A stretch of 64,000 nt of DNA from Piscicola geometra (GCA_943735955.1 OX030970.1:5563124-5627123), one strand, 5' to 3'. Shown: positions 30,945-41,655, counted from the stretch's first letter. Numbers and translations: made by a program. Notes: generated from the letters alone by a model not told the origin.

Positions 30945-32110
30945 CATAGCCAAGGGGTGGCAGTGGGGATAAGCTTATAAAGTGCTCCTTTACGGCGTGC
31001 GTCTCTGTACCGCCTCTGACAACTAAGTCCAACTCCTGGCCTGCTCGCGAAGAAGGGGTGAAGGCGGGTCACTGGCGCCCTAAAACCAGTCGCTTCGGGC
31101 AGATGGGGCTCGTCAGCCCGGGAAGGCAACCCATCTAGGAGAAGGAAAACTCTGACTACCAACCGCTGCTGCCTTGCAGGCTATCCATTCATGGAAAAGG
31201 CTGTGGGAGTCAACCCCGAAGAAAAATCAGGAGTCGGAGTCCCTAAGGCGGTGGATCGTCATCTATGATGTCCTTCCGGCAACTCCTGCAGCCAAGTCGG
31301 CTCTAAGCGTGGTGCTTGCACCCCCTTGGTTCTAGTCGACAAAGCCGAGAGGGGGGTCCTGTTGTTTGGGCAGCACAAGACCTCCACACGCTTTGCCCAG
31401 GCTAGCGCCCTGGAGATGTTCACTCCAGTCTTGCTTTACGGCGAGAGCACAAACAAGAAGACAGCAGTTTACGGGTTATAAGTCCCTGCTCAATTGGCGT
31501 AGAGCTGGACGCCACGGGTTGTCTTCAATGGTGGGAGGAACCCTCGCAGTCCCATGGTAACTACCGCCCGTCCTAAGCCGGGCAGCCCCCGGGCAATAAG
31601 GTGTTACCCGTCACGGCCTGCCTGCTTCAGTGGGTGCCTGGAGCTTAGAGCACAGCTCAACAAGCAGACCGTTATCTTCACGCACCAAACAACTACAATT
31701 ACAAAAAGATGGAGATTCCAGCTCTCTGTATCGCAAGCTGGAACGTACGTACTTTGCTCACTAGACTGAGTGATGACCTTCGTGAGATTGAAGACCTTCG
31801 CAACTACGCTTCAAAGACGCGACCTCAAACTTAAGGGTATCGATCCTGGCAGATGGGAAAAGCTAGCCGATGACCGGAGGGGCTGGCGCCAGACTGTCCA
31901 CAAAAGCATCAAAAAGGGCGAGGAAGAACGCAGGCAACATCTGGAATCCCGAAGGCAAAGAAGAAAAATGAGGCAGCAGAATCAGGCTCTCGATCCTCCA
32001 TCCGACTTCACCTGCAGCCGCTGCAGCAGAGACTGTCGATCCAGGATCGGTCTGCTGAGCCACTCTAGAAGCTGCCGTCAAAGAACACATTAGAGCGATA
32101 TCATCATCTC
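30945..32110 (+). mobile_element. LINE E internally deleted copy (5' end joined to 3' end)
   Basis: A GC-richer block. About 800 bp of non-coding 5' sequence is followed at 31710-31805 by the start of an endonuclease ORF (IPALCIASWNVRTLLTRLSD, DLREIEDLR). At about 31807 the sequence jumps into the C-terminal region of the same LINE type (RDLKLKGIDPGRWEKLADDR, FTCSRCSRDCRSRIGLLSHS). The join falls in CGCAACTACGCTT, which also occurs at 38221 in the related copy, suggesting a short-homology deletion of the RT. It ends near 32110. Confidence 0.8.
31770..32093 (+). pseudogene. LINE E C-terminal segment with C2H2-like finger
   Basis: A 107-codon frame. From about residue 17 it matches the C-terminus of LINE E ORF2 (RDLKLKGIDPGRWEKLADDR, GWRQTVHKSIKKGEEERRQH), then a basic stretch and FTCSRCSRDCRSRIGLLSHS with RSC, a C-x2-C-x-n-H type finger that ends many RTE-like ORF2 proteins. 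Everything between the endonuclease start and this segment is deleted, so no enzyme could be made. The ATG at 31770 lies within the endonuclease remnant in another frame. Confidence 0.7.
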
Positions 32111-33260
32111 ACGAGATGGTTGAATGCCAACAACAAAATACTTTGACCTATTCGTCATCAATTAATTTTATGTTTTCCACTTAACTGGCTGCCATACAAC
32201 TCCACACCATATCAGTTCCACCAGTTGCTTATAGAATTTTATATTTAAATAATTTTTTTCCCATTTCTCAAGACAAGAACTTCAATCCGATCCATTTTGC
32301 ACTGGTATTGATAAGAATATCAAAGACATTGCATTAAACATTCAAAGACCCGCTGCATACTAGAAATGACCGATGCATGCTCGCTCTCAACAGTTCAAAA
32401 ATAAAATTCGTCTAGCCCTTGAAGGTTTATTCTTTCCCTCCCTAAAAACAATTTCAATTTTTTCATCCACCTCATCCATTAACTTTCTTATAAACATAAT
32501 CTTCCGATAAATTCTCACTAAAGTAAATTGAAAAAAGCCAAACCACCTCAATCACTAAACCACAACCACCATGGCAACTCTTCAGTTCAAGATTGTTTTA
32601 ACATTGATAAGAATAATGCAAAGTCAGTTTTCACTAACAGGCTTCTCTGCCATTTGAATCTATATACAGATTGTCCGCGTGATTTCTTACCTCTTCTAAA
32701 ATTTCTTTTGTAACATGTTTGAGTTCACTGAAGGGAGTTAAATAAACGTTCTACAGTTCTGATAGTGCAGGTAGAAATAAGTAAAATTAATGATGACGAA
32801 ACCAACGTATTGATACAAATTCATAAATTGTATCAGCGATATCAATAGTACTAAGTTTGCTGAGTTCTACAAAACCTAAAATTTTTTAAAACATCAATGC
32901 TCAACTGCTCTTTTTCTGAACTATCTGCGGTTTTGCTTTCCAAAAGAACAAGCTTGTTCAAGTTTGGAGACTATATGAGCTTTTAATTTTTTCCGCAAAG
33001 AATTACCATTTCATTTTTAATAATAAGAGGCCGATATGATGCATTTATTAGTACGTTTTCAAAATATGTTGCAATTCAGTATCACCGGCTTCAATTCGCA
33101 TGAGGCATAAGTCTTTGAACTTATATATTTTTTCTATAAATGATGTGAACTGGAAAAAAAGACGCAGGAAACAATTGATGTTTTTAAAATCGTTTTCACC
33201 AAAGACTGGTCAAGTTGAATATCTAACGTAATCGCCAGCAGCATTAACTTTGCAGATTCC
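32111..33260. other. Intron DNA, no gene seen
   Basis: AT-rich sequence with several 60-codon frames and no motif. It lies within the long first intron of the fibrinogen-related gene, on either strand without splice-flanked coding segments I could defend. Confidence 0.45.
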
Positions 33261-33261
33261 A

Positions 33262-34503
33262 TGATTGTCAATCAATCAATCAATCAATCACTAATAATTT
33301 GTATAGTGCCCTTTACTAAGCGAACAAAAGCGCTCAGCCATCACGTCCCAAACAAGTACGTCTTCAGGCCTCGACGGAAAGTTATGAGTGACTTAGTTGA
33401 AGTTAAAGAAGAAGGTAAAGAATTCCATAAAAGAGGACCACAGTAAGAAAAAGAACGTTTAGCAAAAGAGTGTTTAACTGGAAAACGAAAAGAACGATTA
33501 AAGGTGGATGATCTTAGACCAGATTTAGGGGGTTGTTTAATTCGATTTTTAAGATAAAATGGAGCATTACAGTTATGAATTTTAAACATATTTAGACATA
33601 TTTAAAAGTCACTCTAGATCTCAAAGGTAAACAATGTAACAAACGAAGATAAGGAGGAATGTGAGAAAACTTAGGAGCACGAGCAACAAGACGAGCAGCA
33701 CAGTTGAAGGTTTTATTTAGAGGAGCTAAAGTAGTATCAGGGAGACCATAGTAAAGAGAGTTGCAATCCTGGAGAGAACTAGAGAAGATACAAGAAGTTG
33801 CAAGGCAGGATCATCGAGAAAAGGAAGAAGCTGTTTAATACGGCGAATGTGTAAGTAACAAGATTTAGAGACAGATAGAATTTGAAGAGCTAAAGACAAG
33901 TTAGAATCAAAAATAAAACCAAGGCTACGAATGGAAGAGGAAGGGTTTAGAGAGAGTGAAGAGGGGGGAGGCAAAACTAAAGAAGGAAGAGATAGTAAAG
34001 ACTTTGATTTTTTATTGAAATATATGAGTTCAAATTTGTCCGGATTAAATTTGAGAAACATAGAAGAAACCCAAGAGATTATAGATTGAAGACAGAGAAT
34101 TATTTTATTAACAGTAAGGTCAAGAGAAGAGTCAGTGAAAGATGTATAAATATAGGAGTCGTCAGCATAAATTTGACTGTTTAAAGAAGATGACGAAATA
34201 AAATTAGGAAGTTCCGAGGTATAAAGAATAAAAAGTAAGGGACCAAGGATTGAGCCCTGTGGAACACCATAAGATAAAGAAACAGAAGAAGAACGAGAAA
34301 ATTCAATTGATACATAAGAAGTTCGCTCAGAAAGGTAGGATTTAAGCCAGATAAGAGCGGAACCAGAAATATTTAAGGAAGAATCTAAAACATTTAATAA
34401 AAGAGTATGGTCGACAGTATCAAAAGCAGCTGAAAAGTCAAGGCATAAAAGAAGAGAAGAGGCATTAGAATCAGAAGCTAAAATAAGGTCATTATAGAGT
34501 AAA
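33262..34503 (-). mobile_element. LINE B, 5'-truncated
   Basis: From 34503 the minus strand reads LYNDLILASDSNASSLLLCL, DFSAAFDTVDHTLLLNVLDS, YGVPQGSILGPLLFILYTSE, YADDSYIYTSF, LKFNPDKFELIYFNKK, LGFIFDSNLSL, IRRIKQLLPFLDDPALQLLV, and finally FAKRSFSYCGPLLWNSLPSS with LKTYLFGT. It covers most of the RT palm to the C-terminus with one or two frameshifts near 33730. The 3' UTR has GAGCGCTTTTGTTCGCTTAG and CACTATACAAATTATTAGTG and ends in (TGAT)n at 33268-33290. CR1/L2-like. Both the F-x-x-A-F-D and YADD boxes are intact. Confidence 0.9.
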
Positions 34504-34509
34504 TTTTGT

Positions 34510-35485
34510 GTTTAAAGATGCTCTCTACAGCATTCATGCATATTTTAAAATTTGATGAACGGCCTAACGATTTAAGATTCATAACCACCTTTTTTCAAAC
34601 TGGTTGATGGTTGTAATTATAAGTAATATTTGCTAAATAAATTCTTTACTTTTCTCGGGTACACCAGGTATGGAAAGTATATTTTCAACCCTTGATAGGT
34701 AACTCATTTTTATTATGCTATTTGTGAGTATGTACTCAAAGAAAAAAAGTTTCTAACATTTTCTTACTTATTAAAATTTTTCACAAGTAGAAAAAAAAGG
34801 CAGCTGCCTCTTGCCCCCCCTGGATACGCGCATGGTTCTGGCATGGTATTTTTCAGTTTAAATTTTTATTAGTATTTAATAGTGAGAAACTTTTTTTTTT
34901 AAATAAAAAAAATCATAATAACTTTACATTACTCACTTGTAACCTCTGCCCAAATAATTTTTCGATCTTTACAATTAAGAGAGTTGTTTTTCAAACAAAA
35001 TGTCAACAAATCAAATAAATTCAGCGTGCTTTTGATTTGATTTTTTATGTGTACTTGAAGAGGCTATGGGATTAACATAATTTCAATGATCAAAAACACT
35101 CGAATAAAAATTAGTTTGCAATTAAAGCAAAAACTGCTTAGTGCCCAAAGAATTTTTTTGACCACGGTATGCACTAAACTAATTATAAAGTTATATAATA
35201 TTTTTAATGAACGGAATAAAATAAATATGCTTGTAAAAAATATTGTTAATTTCCGTTATTTAATATTTTAAACGGAAATAGACGTTAATGTTTGCCAAGG
35301 ATAACTGACCAAAATTTAAGAATTCAAACGAGTTTATCAGAAAGACAGAACATGTGAGACGGTTCAAGGAGAAGGGGGGGGAACCACGTTTGAGATGGGT
35401 TTGGACACATGAAAGGAGACAAACATATAGGGAGAAGATTGTTGGAGATGGAGACACCAGAGAAAAAGAGAAAGAAGCAAGTACA
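34510..35485. other. Intron DNA, no gene seen
   Basis: AT-rich. GCCCCCCCTGGATACGCGCA near 34815 resembles a mobile-element terminus but no partner end was found. Confidence 0.45.
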
Positions 35486-35489
35486 CGGG

Positions 35490-35890
35490 GAGCGAGGATG
35501 GTTTAAATGGTAGACGTCGGACTTGCGAATCAAAGGTTGCCTGTCGAATCCATGACGAGCAACCGTGAACTATCATATTCCTAGTGTATATGGTGCGGTG
35601 TTTGCGACGTATGCATTGAGAGATGTGTACGTCGTGTGGAGTGACGTCTCTGAGCATAAGAACCATTGTAACATGGTGAGTGGGTTGGACCTGCAACTCA
35701 AAGGTCGCCAGTTCGAATCCCTGTACAGCTAAACGTGAGCTATCATATACCTTGTGTATATGATACACTGTTTCAAGACGTTTGTCGTGTGAGTGGCGCC
35801 TCATTTGCGTGCCTTGAGGCATTATAAATACGCATTATTTTAAATATATAACATGGCCTGCGTCTGTCTGGCTGCAAATTAGATAGACCC
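35490..35890 (+). mobile_element. tRNA-derived SINE, dimeric copy
   Basis: Two tRNA-like heads occur in tandem. The first has GTTTAAATGGTAGACGTCGG and CCTGTCGAATCC (35500-35552); the second has CTGCAACTCAAAGGTCGCCA and GTTCGAATCC (35690-35722). Each is followed by the body AACCGTGAACTATCATAT or its variant, and the whole ends with CATGGCCTGCGTCTGTCTGG and an A-rich tail near 35890. The body matches the minus-strand copy at 5552-5805. Box A of the first head is mutated, so transcription from it is doubtful. Confidence 0.75.
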
Positions 35891-36448
35891 AAAAAAACTT
35901 GGACGTGGTGAGAGAGATAAAAGAGGTCGGAGCAAAAAAAAAACGCGTTTAGTAGAAAAGCATGAAAAATGTATTCGTTGTGGCAACCCCTAATGGGAGT
36001 TGCCAACAGTAAAATAATTTAAATAAAATAAATTATAGATAAAACGTTATAAATTACTGCTCGAGAGTTAATAAAGGTGAAAAGTAATATTTTGAAATAC
36101 TGAATCTGGTTCTTACATATTCTCGTTGGGCATGCGCCGAAACTCAGTTTCTGGAAAAAAGAAATAAATGCAAATATTAATTTGTACAAAAAAACCTCTA
36201 AATCCAAAGTTCTAATTTATTAGTGAATGGAAAGTTGAGTGTGTATCGACTTTTGACTTGAGCAATGCTTAGTGGTGCTAACTTCGAGTGCAACCTAGTA
36301 GACCATAATAGCGTAGAGAAAAACTTCTGACTTGAGTGGTTTAGAAGACCATTAAGGTTATGATAGTGTTAGTTATACTATTAATAATGTTAAATTAAAT
36401 ATTAAATGTATAGTTTGATTTTCGGTTATAGGTATGGTGAAAGCTTAC

Positions 36449-36946
36449 ATGGTAGTACTGACACGAGCTGATGTTAGAAGTAGCAATCCACGCTTGCATG
36501 GAGGGCGGGAAGAGCTGACAGACGCCCGAGTCGCTGAAGAAGTTGAAGCCAGAGCAGGCTTCAAATGTGTAACTGGGAAAAGGAGGGTATTGGAGCAGCC
36601 AAGCAAAGAGTTCCCCGTACGAAGCCTTGACCAACTCTCTCTGGTCGCTCTTGTCAACGCTCAAGTTGACCAGAGGATACATGCTGGTGAGACGAGAGAA
36701 GTATGAGGCATAATCGTCAGACTTCAGAGGCTCGTATGAAGGCAGTTTGGAGTTGAGGAGTTCACAAAGAGTGGAACATTCCACTGCGTTCGCATGCTTG
36801 CTGACTACTTCGACAACGGCTGCTTCTTGAAGACGACACAAAGCACTGCCACCCCCGTCGTGCAGACGACAGCGTTTGTAGACGGGATGGCCGATGGAGG
36901 CTTCGACGAAGCAGAGTGCCATTGCTGACAACATCAACCAAGCCAT
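36449..36946 (-). CDS. Fibrinogen-related protein gene, first exon (signal peptide, PAN-like region)
   Basis: The start ATG at 36946 lies in ACAAACAATGG, a good eukaryotic context. The first 17 residues (MAWLMLSAMALCFVEAS) form a signal peptide. The rest is a Cys-containing region: CRLHDGGGSALC, VECSTLCELLNSKLPSY, then YTFEACSGFNFFSDSGVCQL and ISSCQYYH. The spacing of C-x3-C, C-x-x-F-N-F and C-x-L-F recalls a PAN/apple domain with a long insertion. The exon ends CCAT/GTAAGC at 36449, phase 0, giving 166 codons. It is on the same strand as the FReD exons at 16387-21920, and the linkage into one gene is inferred from strand, order, secretion signal and domain type. If so, the protein is secreted, possibly an immune or recognition lectin. 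Confidence 0.75.
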
Positions 36947-36972
36947 TGTTTGTGCAATAGCTCTAAAGAGAT

Positions 36973-36997
36973 GCGTTATTTAATATATATACATAAC
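36973..36997 (-). promoter_or_regulatory. TATA-like element upstream of the fibrinogen-related gene
   Basis: On the minus strand GTTATGTATATATATTAAAT lies about 30-50 bases before the ATG at 36946. It would imply a very short 5' UTR. AT-rich DNA makes chance matches common. Confidence 0.35.
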
Positions 36998-36999
36998 TG

Positions 37000-37550
37000 T
37001 TCACATACATTGTTACATTGATACTCGAAGGAAGACCATGATCTCTATATATACACAGATTATTGAACGTAAAAAAATTCTGAGAATCAAATGAGCACTC
37101 CCTGTTCAAACATTTTGAAGCAAATGAAATATGGAAAATACCATTTAACCTTTTTGTGCTTAAAAAAAGCGTTTGAAACACAAAACCTCTTTAAATCTCA
37201 AATAGCGGCGTGTAGTCGGTTTTTTTGTTTCGTTAAAACGCATATAAGCCTGTAGATTGATCCTCTATTGCCTTTTCAAAAACTCAGCACGATCGATACC
37301 TCTATCATGACCGCGCCTTTTAAACGCACACAATGCCCAAACAATACATCATTTTTGCTAGATATATTTCAAATCTTTGTTATGTTATTATGTCATCTTC
37401 GTGCCAAAAGAAATTAAACTTCAAAATACTCAGAGCTGAGAATTTGAAAGTTTCTTGTTGCTAGATGGCACTGAAAACGATCGTAACACATAACATTTTA
37501 AAAAACCAACGTTTTCGAAACAACGGTCGTGAGTGAGTATAACCCATAGA
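37000..37550. other. Upstream DNA, no gene seen
   Basis: This region lies upstream of the fibrinogen-related gene. There are no repeats or frames I recognise up to the LINE E copy. Confidence 0.4.
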
Positions 37551-37554
37551 CTGA

Positions 37555-38345
37555 TTAAAACAAACTTTCTAATCATCAGAGACATGCTGTTCGCTGATGA
37601 TGCGGCCTTGGTGTCACACACGGAGGAACACCTTCAGCAGCTGATGAATCGCTTTGCTCAGGCTTGCAGGGAATTCGGTCTGACCATCAGTATCAAGAAA
37701 ACCAACATCATGGGTCAAGACATCCCCGCTCCACCCTCAATCACAATCGAAAATCAGGTGCTGGAGGCCACTGACAAGTTCACATACTTGGGCTCCGTCA
37801 TTACTAGCAGCCTATCCCTCGACATCGAGATTGACAAGAGGCTCGCCAAAGCAGCCAGCATCATGGCCGGATTGAGCAAACGTGTATGGACACACAACCA
37901 ACTGACACTGAACACCAAGCTCAAAAGTGTTCTCAGCACCCTGTTGTGTGGTAGCGAAACCTGGACCACCTATGCCAGGCAGAAATATCACCTCGAGAGC
38001 TTTCATCTTCGCTGTCTCCGACGCATCCTTGGCATAACATGGCAAGGCAAAGTCACCAACACAGCTGTACTCACACAAGCCAACTCACTCAGCATACACC
38101 TCCTTCTTTGCCAAAGACGTTTACGCTGGCTGGGTCCCGTGCATTGAATGGAAGAAGATCACATACCCAAGGACATCCTCTATGGCGAGCTGGCTACAGG
38201 ACAACGCCCAGTTGGTCGCCCGCAACTACGCTTTAAAGACGTCTGCAAACGCGACCTAAAAACTTACGGGTATCGACCCTGGCAGATGGGAAGAGCTAGC
38301 CGATGACCGGAGGGGCTGGCGCCAGACTGTCCACAAGGGCATCAA
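37555..38345 (+). mobile_element. LINE E fragment (RT palm to C-terminus)
   Basis: The open frame 37533-38147 gives IRDMLFADDAALVSHTEEHL, LTISIKKTNIMGQDIPAPPS, FTYLGSVITSSLSLDIEIDK, RLAKAASIMAGLSKRVWTHN, LLCGSETWTTYARQKYHLES, FHLRCLRRILGITWQGKVTN and CQRRLRWLGPVH. After a stop it continues DHIPKDILYGELATGQRPVG, RPQLRFKDVCKRDLKTYGY. FADD is the catalytic box. The frame lacks a few residues before LLCGSETW (small deletion). 5'-truncated at about 37555. It is closely related to the copies at 30945-32110 and 55465-59172. Confidence 0.88.
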
Positions 38346-38349
38346 GAGG

Positions 38350-38995
38350 GAGATCTTTCCCGATGCCAGTTGAACACGAAAAGAACGCGCAGTTTCAGCA
38401 GCTTCGGGCAAGAGTTTCCAAGGGATGATTCGAGCAAACGTTAGAAAGTGAGCAAAGGCTCTCCATTGCTGAATCAAATTCGTCGTTTGGCAAGTCTTTT
38501 GTTGCGCAGTTTTCAGATTTGACGAGAAAGTTTTCCACATTCTAATCTTGCGTCGTAACAGTCCGACAGAGAGGAGGCTCCGAACATGATTGTCAGCATA
38601 ATTGAAGCAATCACACGAACTTTTATTGTAACATTATCACAAAAATGTTTTTAATCATATGAACAAAAATAATAGCAGGAATAAACAGCTGATATCGATC
38701 AAAGAAGAAAAAGAATACACAAAAATTTACTTTCAAGAATTGTGAGCATTGTGCAACGAAAACAGTTGAAATTATATTTTTTTGAATGAGTTGTTGTGCA
38801 GCTGAATATGTTGTAAATCAATTATACAATATTTTGCAGAAGACACTTTTTTCAATTTTCTTTAAATGTCAAACGTTTCCCAAAAGAAACAAAATTGTAT
38901 TTTAAAAAACTAACCTATTGCTTTGAGAACAAAATAATAACTCAGAGCATTTAATGCTCATTGTTCCATTTAATAAATAAATGATTAATGAAACA
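38350..38995. other. No recognised gene
   Basis: A minus-strand frame around 38360-38545 reads NCATKDLPNDEFDSAMESLC and is Cys-containing, but it ends in a stop and has no clear splice sites. The rest is AT-rich. Confidence 0.35.
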
Positions 38996-39066
38996 TCCAA
39001 AAAGTTAAAAAAAGTAAAAATAAGTTTTTAAACGGAGAGAGAAGCCACTTATGGATAGGATTAAGG

Positions 39067-39078
39067 ATGATGATGAGG

Positions 39079-39130
<52 letters not shown>

Positions 39131-39175
39131 CGATGAAGATGATGATGATGATAATGATGATGATAATAATAAATG
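39067..39175. repeat. (GAT)n microsatellite
   Basis: Imperfect GAT repeat directly upstream of the LINE A ORF1-like frame; produces long Met runs in one frame and Ile runs in another, neither meaningful. Confidence 0.9.
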
Positions 39176-39204
39176 AATTTAGCAATACACTCCAAAGAAT
39201 AAAT

Positions 39205-39861
39205 ATGAATATGGACTTAAAAGAAACCATTGAAATAATTAATAAAGACACTAATAAGTATAATTTAGTAAAGACAACTAAAGAATTAATACAAAAAGAA
39301 ACTGAAGCATTCATAAATAATTTTAAAAATACAATTGAGTTGAAAATTTATTCAGTAATGAAAACCTTCAAAGAATCACTCAAAGAATTGGTAACAGAGG
39401 CAAAAAGTTATACAGTTAAAGAAGTAAATAATGATAAAGTTGAAAAGGTGAATAATGATAAAGAGGTCAATAAAAAACCAGAAAATGATGTAAATATAGA
39501 ATTGGTTGAAGAGGTGAATAATGATAAAGAGGTAAATAAAAAACCAGAAAATGATGTAAATATAGAATTGGTTGAAGAAATGAATAATGATGAAGTTGAA
39601 GAAGTGAATGATGATAAAGTTGAAGAAGTGAATAATGATAAAGTTGAAGAGGTAAACAAAGTATCAGGAAAAAAGGTTAATAATAAACGAATAAATGAAG
39701 TTAATGAAAATACATTAAAAGATTTAGATAAAGAATCGGTAAAAGAGACATATCATGAATTAATTAAAAAGGAAAACAATGGACTTGAATCAGTAGAAGA
39801 CGGACAGAATTTTGTTGAAATATTTATAGATAAAAAACAAAAACTGACACCAAAAGACTAA
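39205..39861 (+). CDS. Putative LINE A ORF1 protein (charged, coiled-coil-like)
   Basis: From ATG 39205 (MNMDLKETIEIINKDTNKYN) to the stop at 39861, about 218 residues. Almost every residue is Lys, Glu, Asn, Val or Asp. A 22-residue unit built on EEVNNDKEVNKKPENDVNIE is repeated about twice (66 bp period), followed by shorter VEEVNNDK units. No Cys-His knuckles or RRM are seen. Its position, just before the endonuclease start at about 40113 on the same strand, makes it the likely ORF1 of LINE A, whose product would coat the element RNA. The start is uncertain because the frame is open upstream through the GAT repeat. It could instead be a low-complexity host exon, but no splice signals are evident. 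Confidence 0.6.
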   Translation: MNMDLKETIEIINKDTNKYNLVKTTKELIQKETEAFINNFKNTIELKIYSVMKTFKESLKELVTEAKSYTVKEVNNDKVEKVNNDKEVNKKPENDVNIELVEEVNNDKEVNKKPENDVNIELVEEMNNDEVEEVNDDKVEEVNNDKVEEVNKVSGKKVNNKRINEVNENTLKDLDKESVKETYHELIKKENNGLESVEDGQNFVEIFIDKKQKLTPKD

Positions 39862-40195
39862 TAATTGAGCCCACAGATTCAAAAATAATATTCAATTTAA
39901 ACTACATTTTAAAGCATATTAATAAGAAAGAATTTACCATAAACCAAAGTTTGTGGACTCTTAATTGAATATAAGTCACCTAAAGAAATTGAAGATAAAC
40001 GTTATAAATGTAGTGTAAATCAAATGTCTAAACATGAAAATAAAATATAATATAAAAATAACAATTTACTTGATGATATCAATATAGAGAATTTCAATAT
40101 TAATTGTTAAGAGTGCATTTATACAAATGCAGATAGCTTTATAAATAAACTTGATGAATTTAGAAGTAGATTTATGGATGACTTAAAATTTCTTT

Positions 40196-40762
40196 GGTAA
40201 AATAAATTTGTGGAATAAACGGTTTTGGGTATAATATATTAAAATGTTAAAATCTTAAGTCTAAATAAAAATTAAATTTAATTAATTAGAATGTTTCATG
40301 TGCGAATGTTGGTTGTTTTGAATCTGTCAAGGAATGGCCGCAGCAGACCAAGATGGCCGCAGGGAATCAAGTGAGCTGCGACATAAAGGATAAATCCTTC
40401 CATAGCAGCAGCAGTTCCAGTGTTGGCAAGAACTTCTTCTTCACCCTCTATCACAGCCTCGGCACCAGTCTCAAGACAGAAAATTGAGAAGAAAGATGAT
40501 TTTGTTTTGTGGTTTTGAGGATGATGTGGTGATGATTGTGCTGTGGTATGAGTGCTGGTACTGTTGTGATGATTGAATTTGTTATTGGTGGAGAAAGTGG
40601 TTTTTTGGAGGTGGTTGTCATGTTGGTGTGGGTGAGGTTGGTCTATTGAGGTTGACTGTTTGTTTTTTATATAATTAAATTGATATATATACATATATTG
40701 GTAGTGGTCTAAAAACCGTTTTACTTAACAAATTTATTTATAAAGCGCTATATAAATGCCTG

Positions 40763-40793
<31 letters not shown>
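40196..40793 (+). mobile_element. SINE-like element S, copy 1 (LINE B tail)
   Basis: AAATAAATTTGTGGAATAAA at the left, a body including AAGGAATGGCCGCAGCAGAC and CTATCACAGCCTCGGCACCA, then AAAACCGTTTTACTTAAC, AAAGCGCTATATAAATGCCT and a (TGAT)n tail. It inserts between DDLKF and EDNPDIIMITEVL of LINE A. The left end and the AAAACCG...AATTTATTT segment near the right end are partly inverted repeats. Minus-strand frame 40296-40694 shares an open, conserved segment with copy 2. Confidence 0.8.
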
Positions 40794-41046
40794 GGATAAT
40801 CCAGATATAATAATGATTACGGAGGTTTTGGCAAAGAATTTAAAATATAATACTTCAATAAATGAATTTAATTTTAGAGGATTTGATACTTTCTTTCACA
40901 ATTTAACAATTACTAATTTAAGGGGTATATTAATATATGTAAGAGAAATTTTAAATGCAACAGAAGTAAAAATGAACGTAGAATATAAAGAAAATATATT
41001 TATAAAAAAAACAATGAAGATTAATGTTAAAATTCTGGTTTTTTGG
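40794..41046 (+). pseudogene. LINE A endonuclease segment between two SINE-like insertions
   Basis: Encodes EDNPDIIMITEVLAKNLKYN, TSINEFNFRGFDTFFHNLTI, RGILIYVREILNATEVKMNV, EYKENIFIKKTMKINVKIL. The P-D-I-I-x-I-T-E motif includes the catalytic Glu of APE endonucleases. The frame breaks exactly where copy 2 of element S inserts (after AAAATTCT) and resumes at 41656. Confidence 0.85.
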
Positions 41047-41047
41047 C

Positions 41048-41655
41048 TTAGCCAAATAAATTTGTAGAATAAGCGGTTTTGGGTATAATATATTAAAATT
41101 TTATAATCTTAAGTCTAAATAAAAATTAAATTTAATTAATTAGAATGTTTTTAGTGCGAATGTTGGTTGTTTTGAATCTGTCAAGGAATGGCCGCAGCAG
41201 ACCAAGATGGCCGCAGGGAATCAAGTGAGTTGTGACATAAAGAAGAAAACCTTCCATAGCAGCAGCAGTTCCAGTGCTGGCAAGGACTTCTCCTTCACCC
41301 TCTATCACAGCCTCGGCACCAGTGGCAAGACAGAAAATTGAGAAAAATGATGATTGTGTTTTACGGTTTTAAGGATGATGTGGTGATGATTGTGCTGTGG
41401 TATGAGTGTTGGTACTGTAGTGATGATTGGATTTTTTTTTTGGTGGTGATAGTGATTTTTTGACGGTGATTGTCATGGTGGTGTGGGTGAGGTTGGATTA
41501 TTGAGGTCGATTGTTTGTTTTTTTATACTTAAATTGATATAATACATATATTGGTAGTGGTATAAAAACCGTTTTATTTAACCAATTTATTTGAAGAGCG
41601 CTTTTGTTCGTCTAGTAAAGGGCGCTATACAAATCATTAGTGATTGATTGATTGA
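41048..41655 (+). mobile_element. SINE-like element S, copy 2 (LINE B tail)
   Basis: Starts about GGTTTTTTGGCTTAGCCAAA, shares the body of copy 1 (about 85-90% by eye) and ends GAGCGCTTTTGTTCGTCTAG, TAAAGGGCGCTATACAAATC, ATTAGTGATTGATTGATTGA. ATTCT is present on both sides (41041-41046 region and 41655-41660), a probable short target duplication. The final 60 bases match the 3' end of LINE B at 33268-33330 (minus). Confidence 0.85.

Noticed and set aside
36434..36706. Plus-strand 90-codon ORF opposite the fibrinogen-related first exon
   Set aside because: The minus frame has a signal peptide, Kozak context and a GTAAGC donor; the plus frame has none.
38256..38540. Minus-strand 94-codon ORF and the overlapping Cys-containing frame as an extra exon
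   Set aside because: The first part is antisense to the LINE E tail; the alternative frame has an internal stop and no convincing splice sites.
39067..39170. Upstream extension of the LINE A ORF1 frame through a poly-Met run
   Set aside because: Encoded by the (GAT)n microsatellite; the ATG at 39205 is a more reasonable start.
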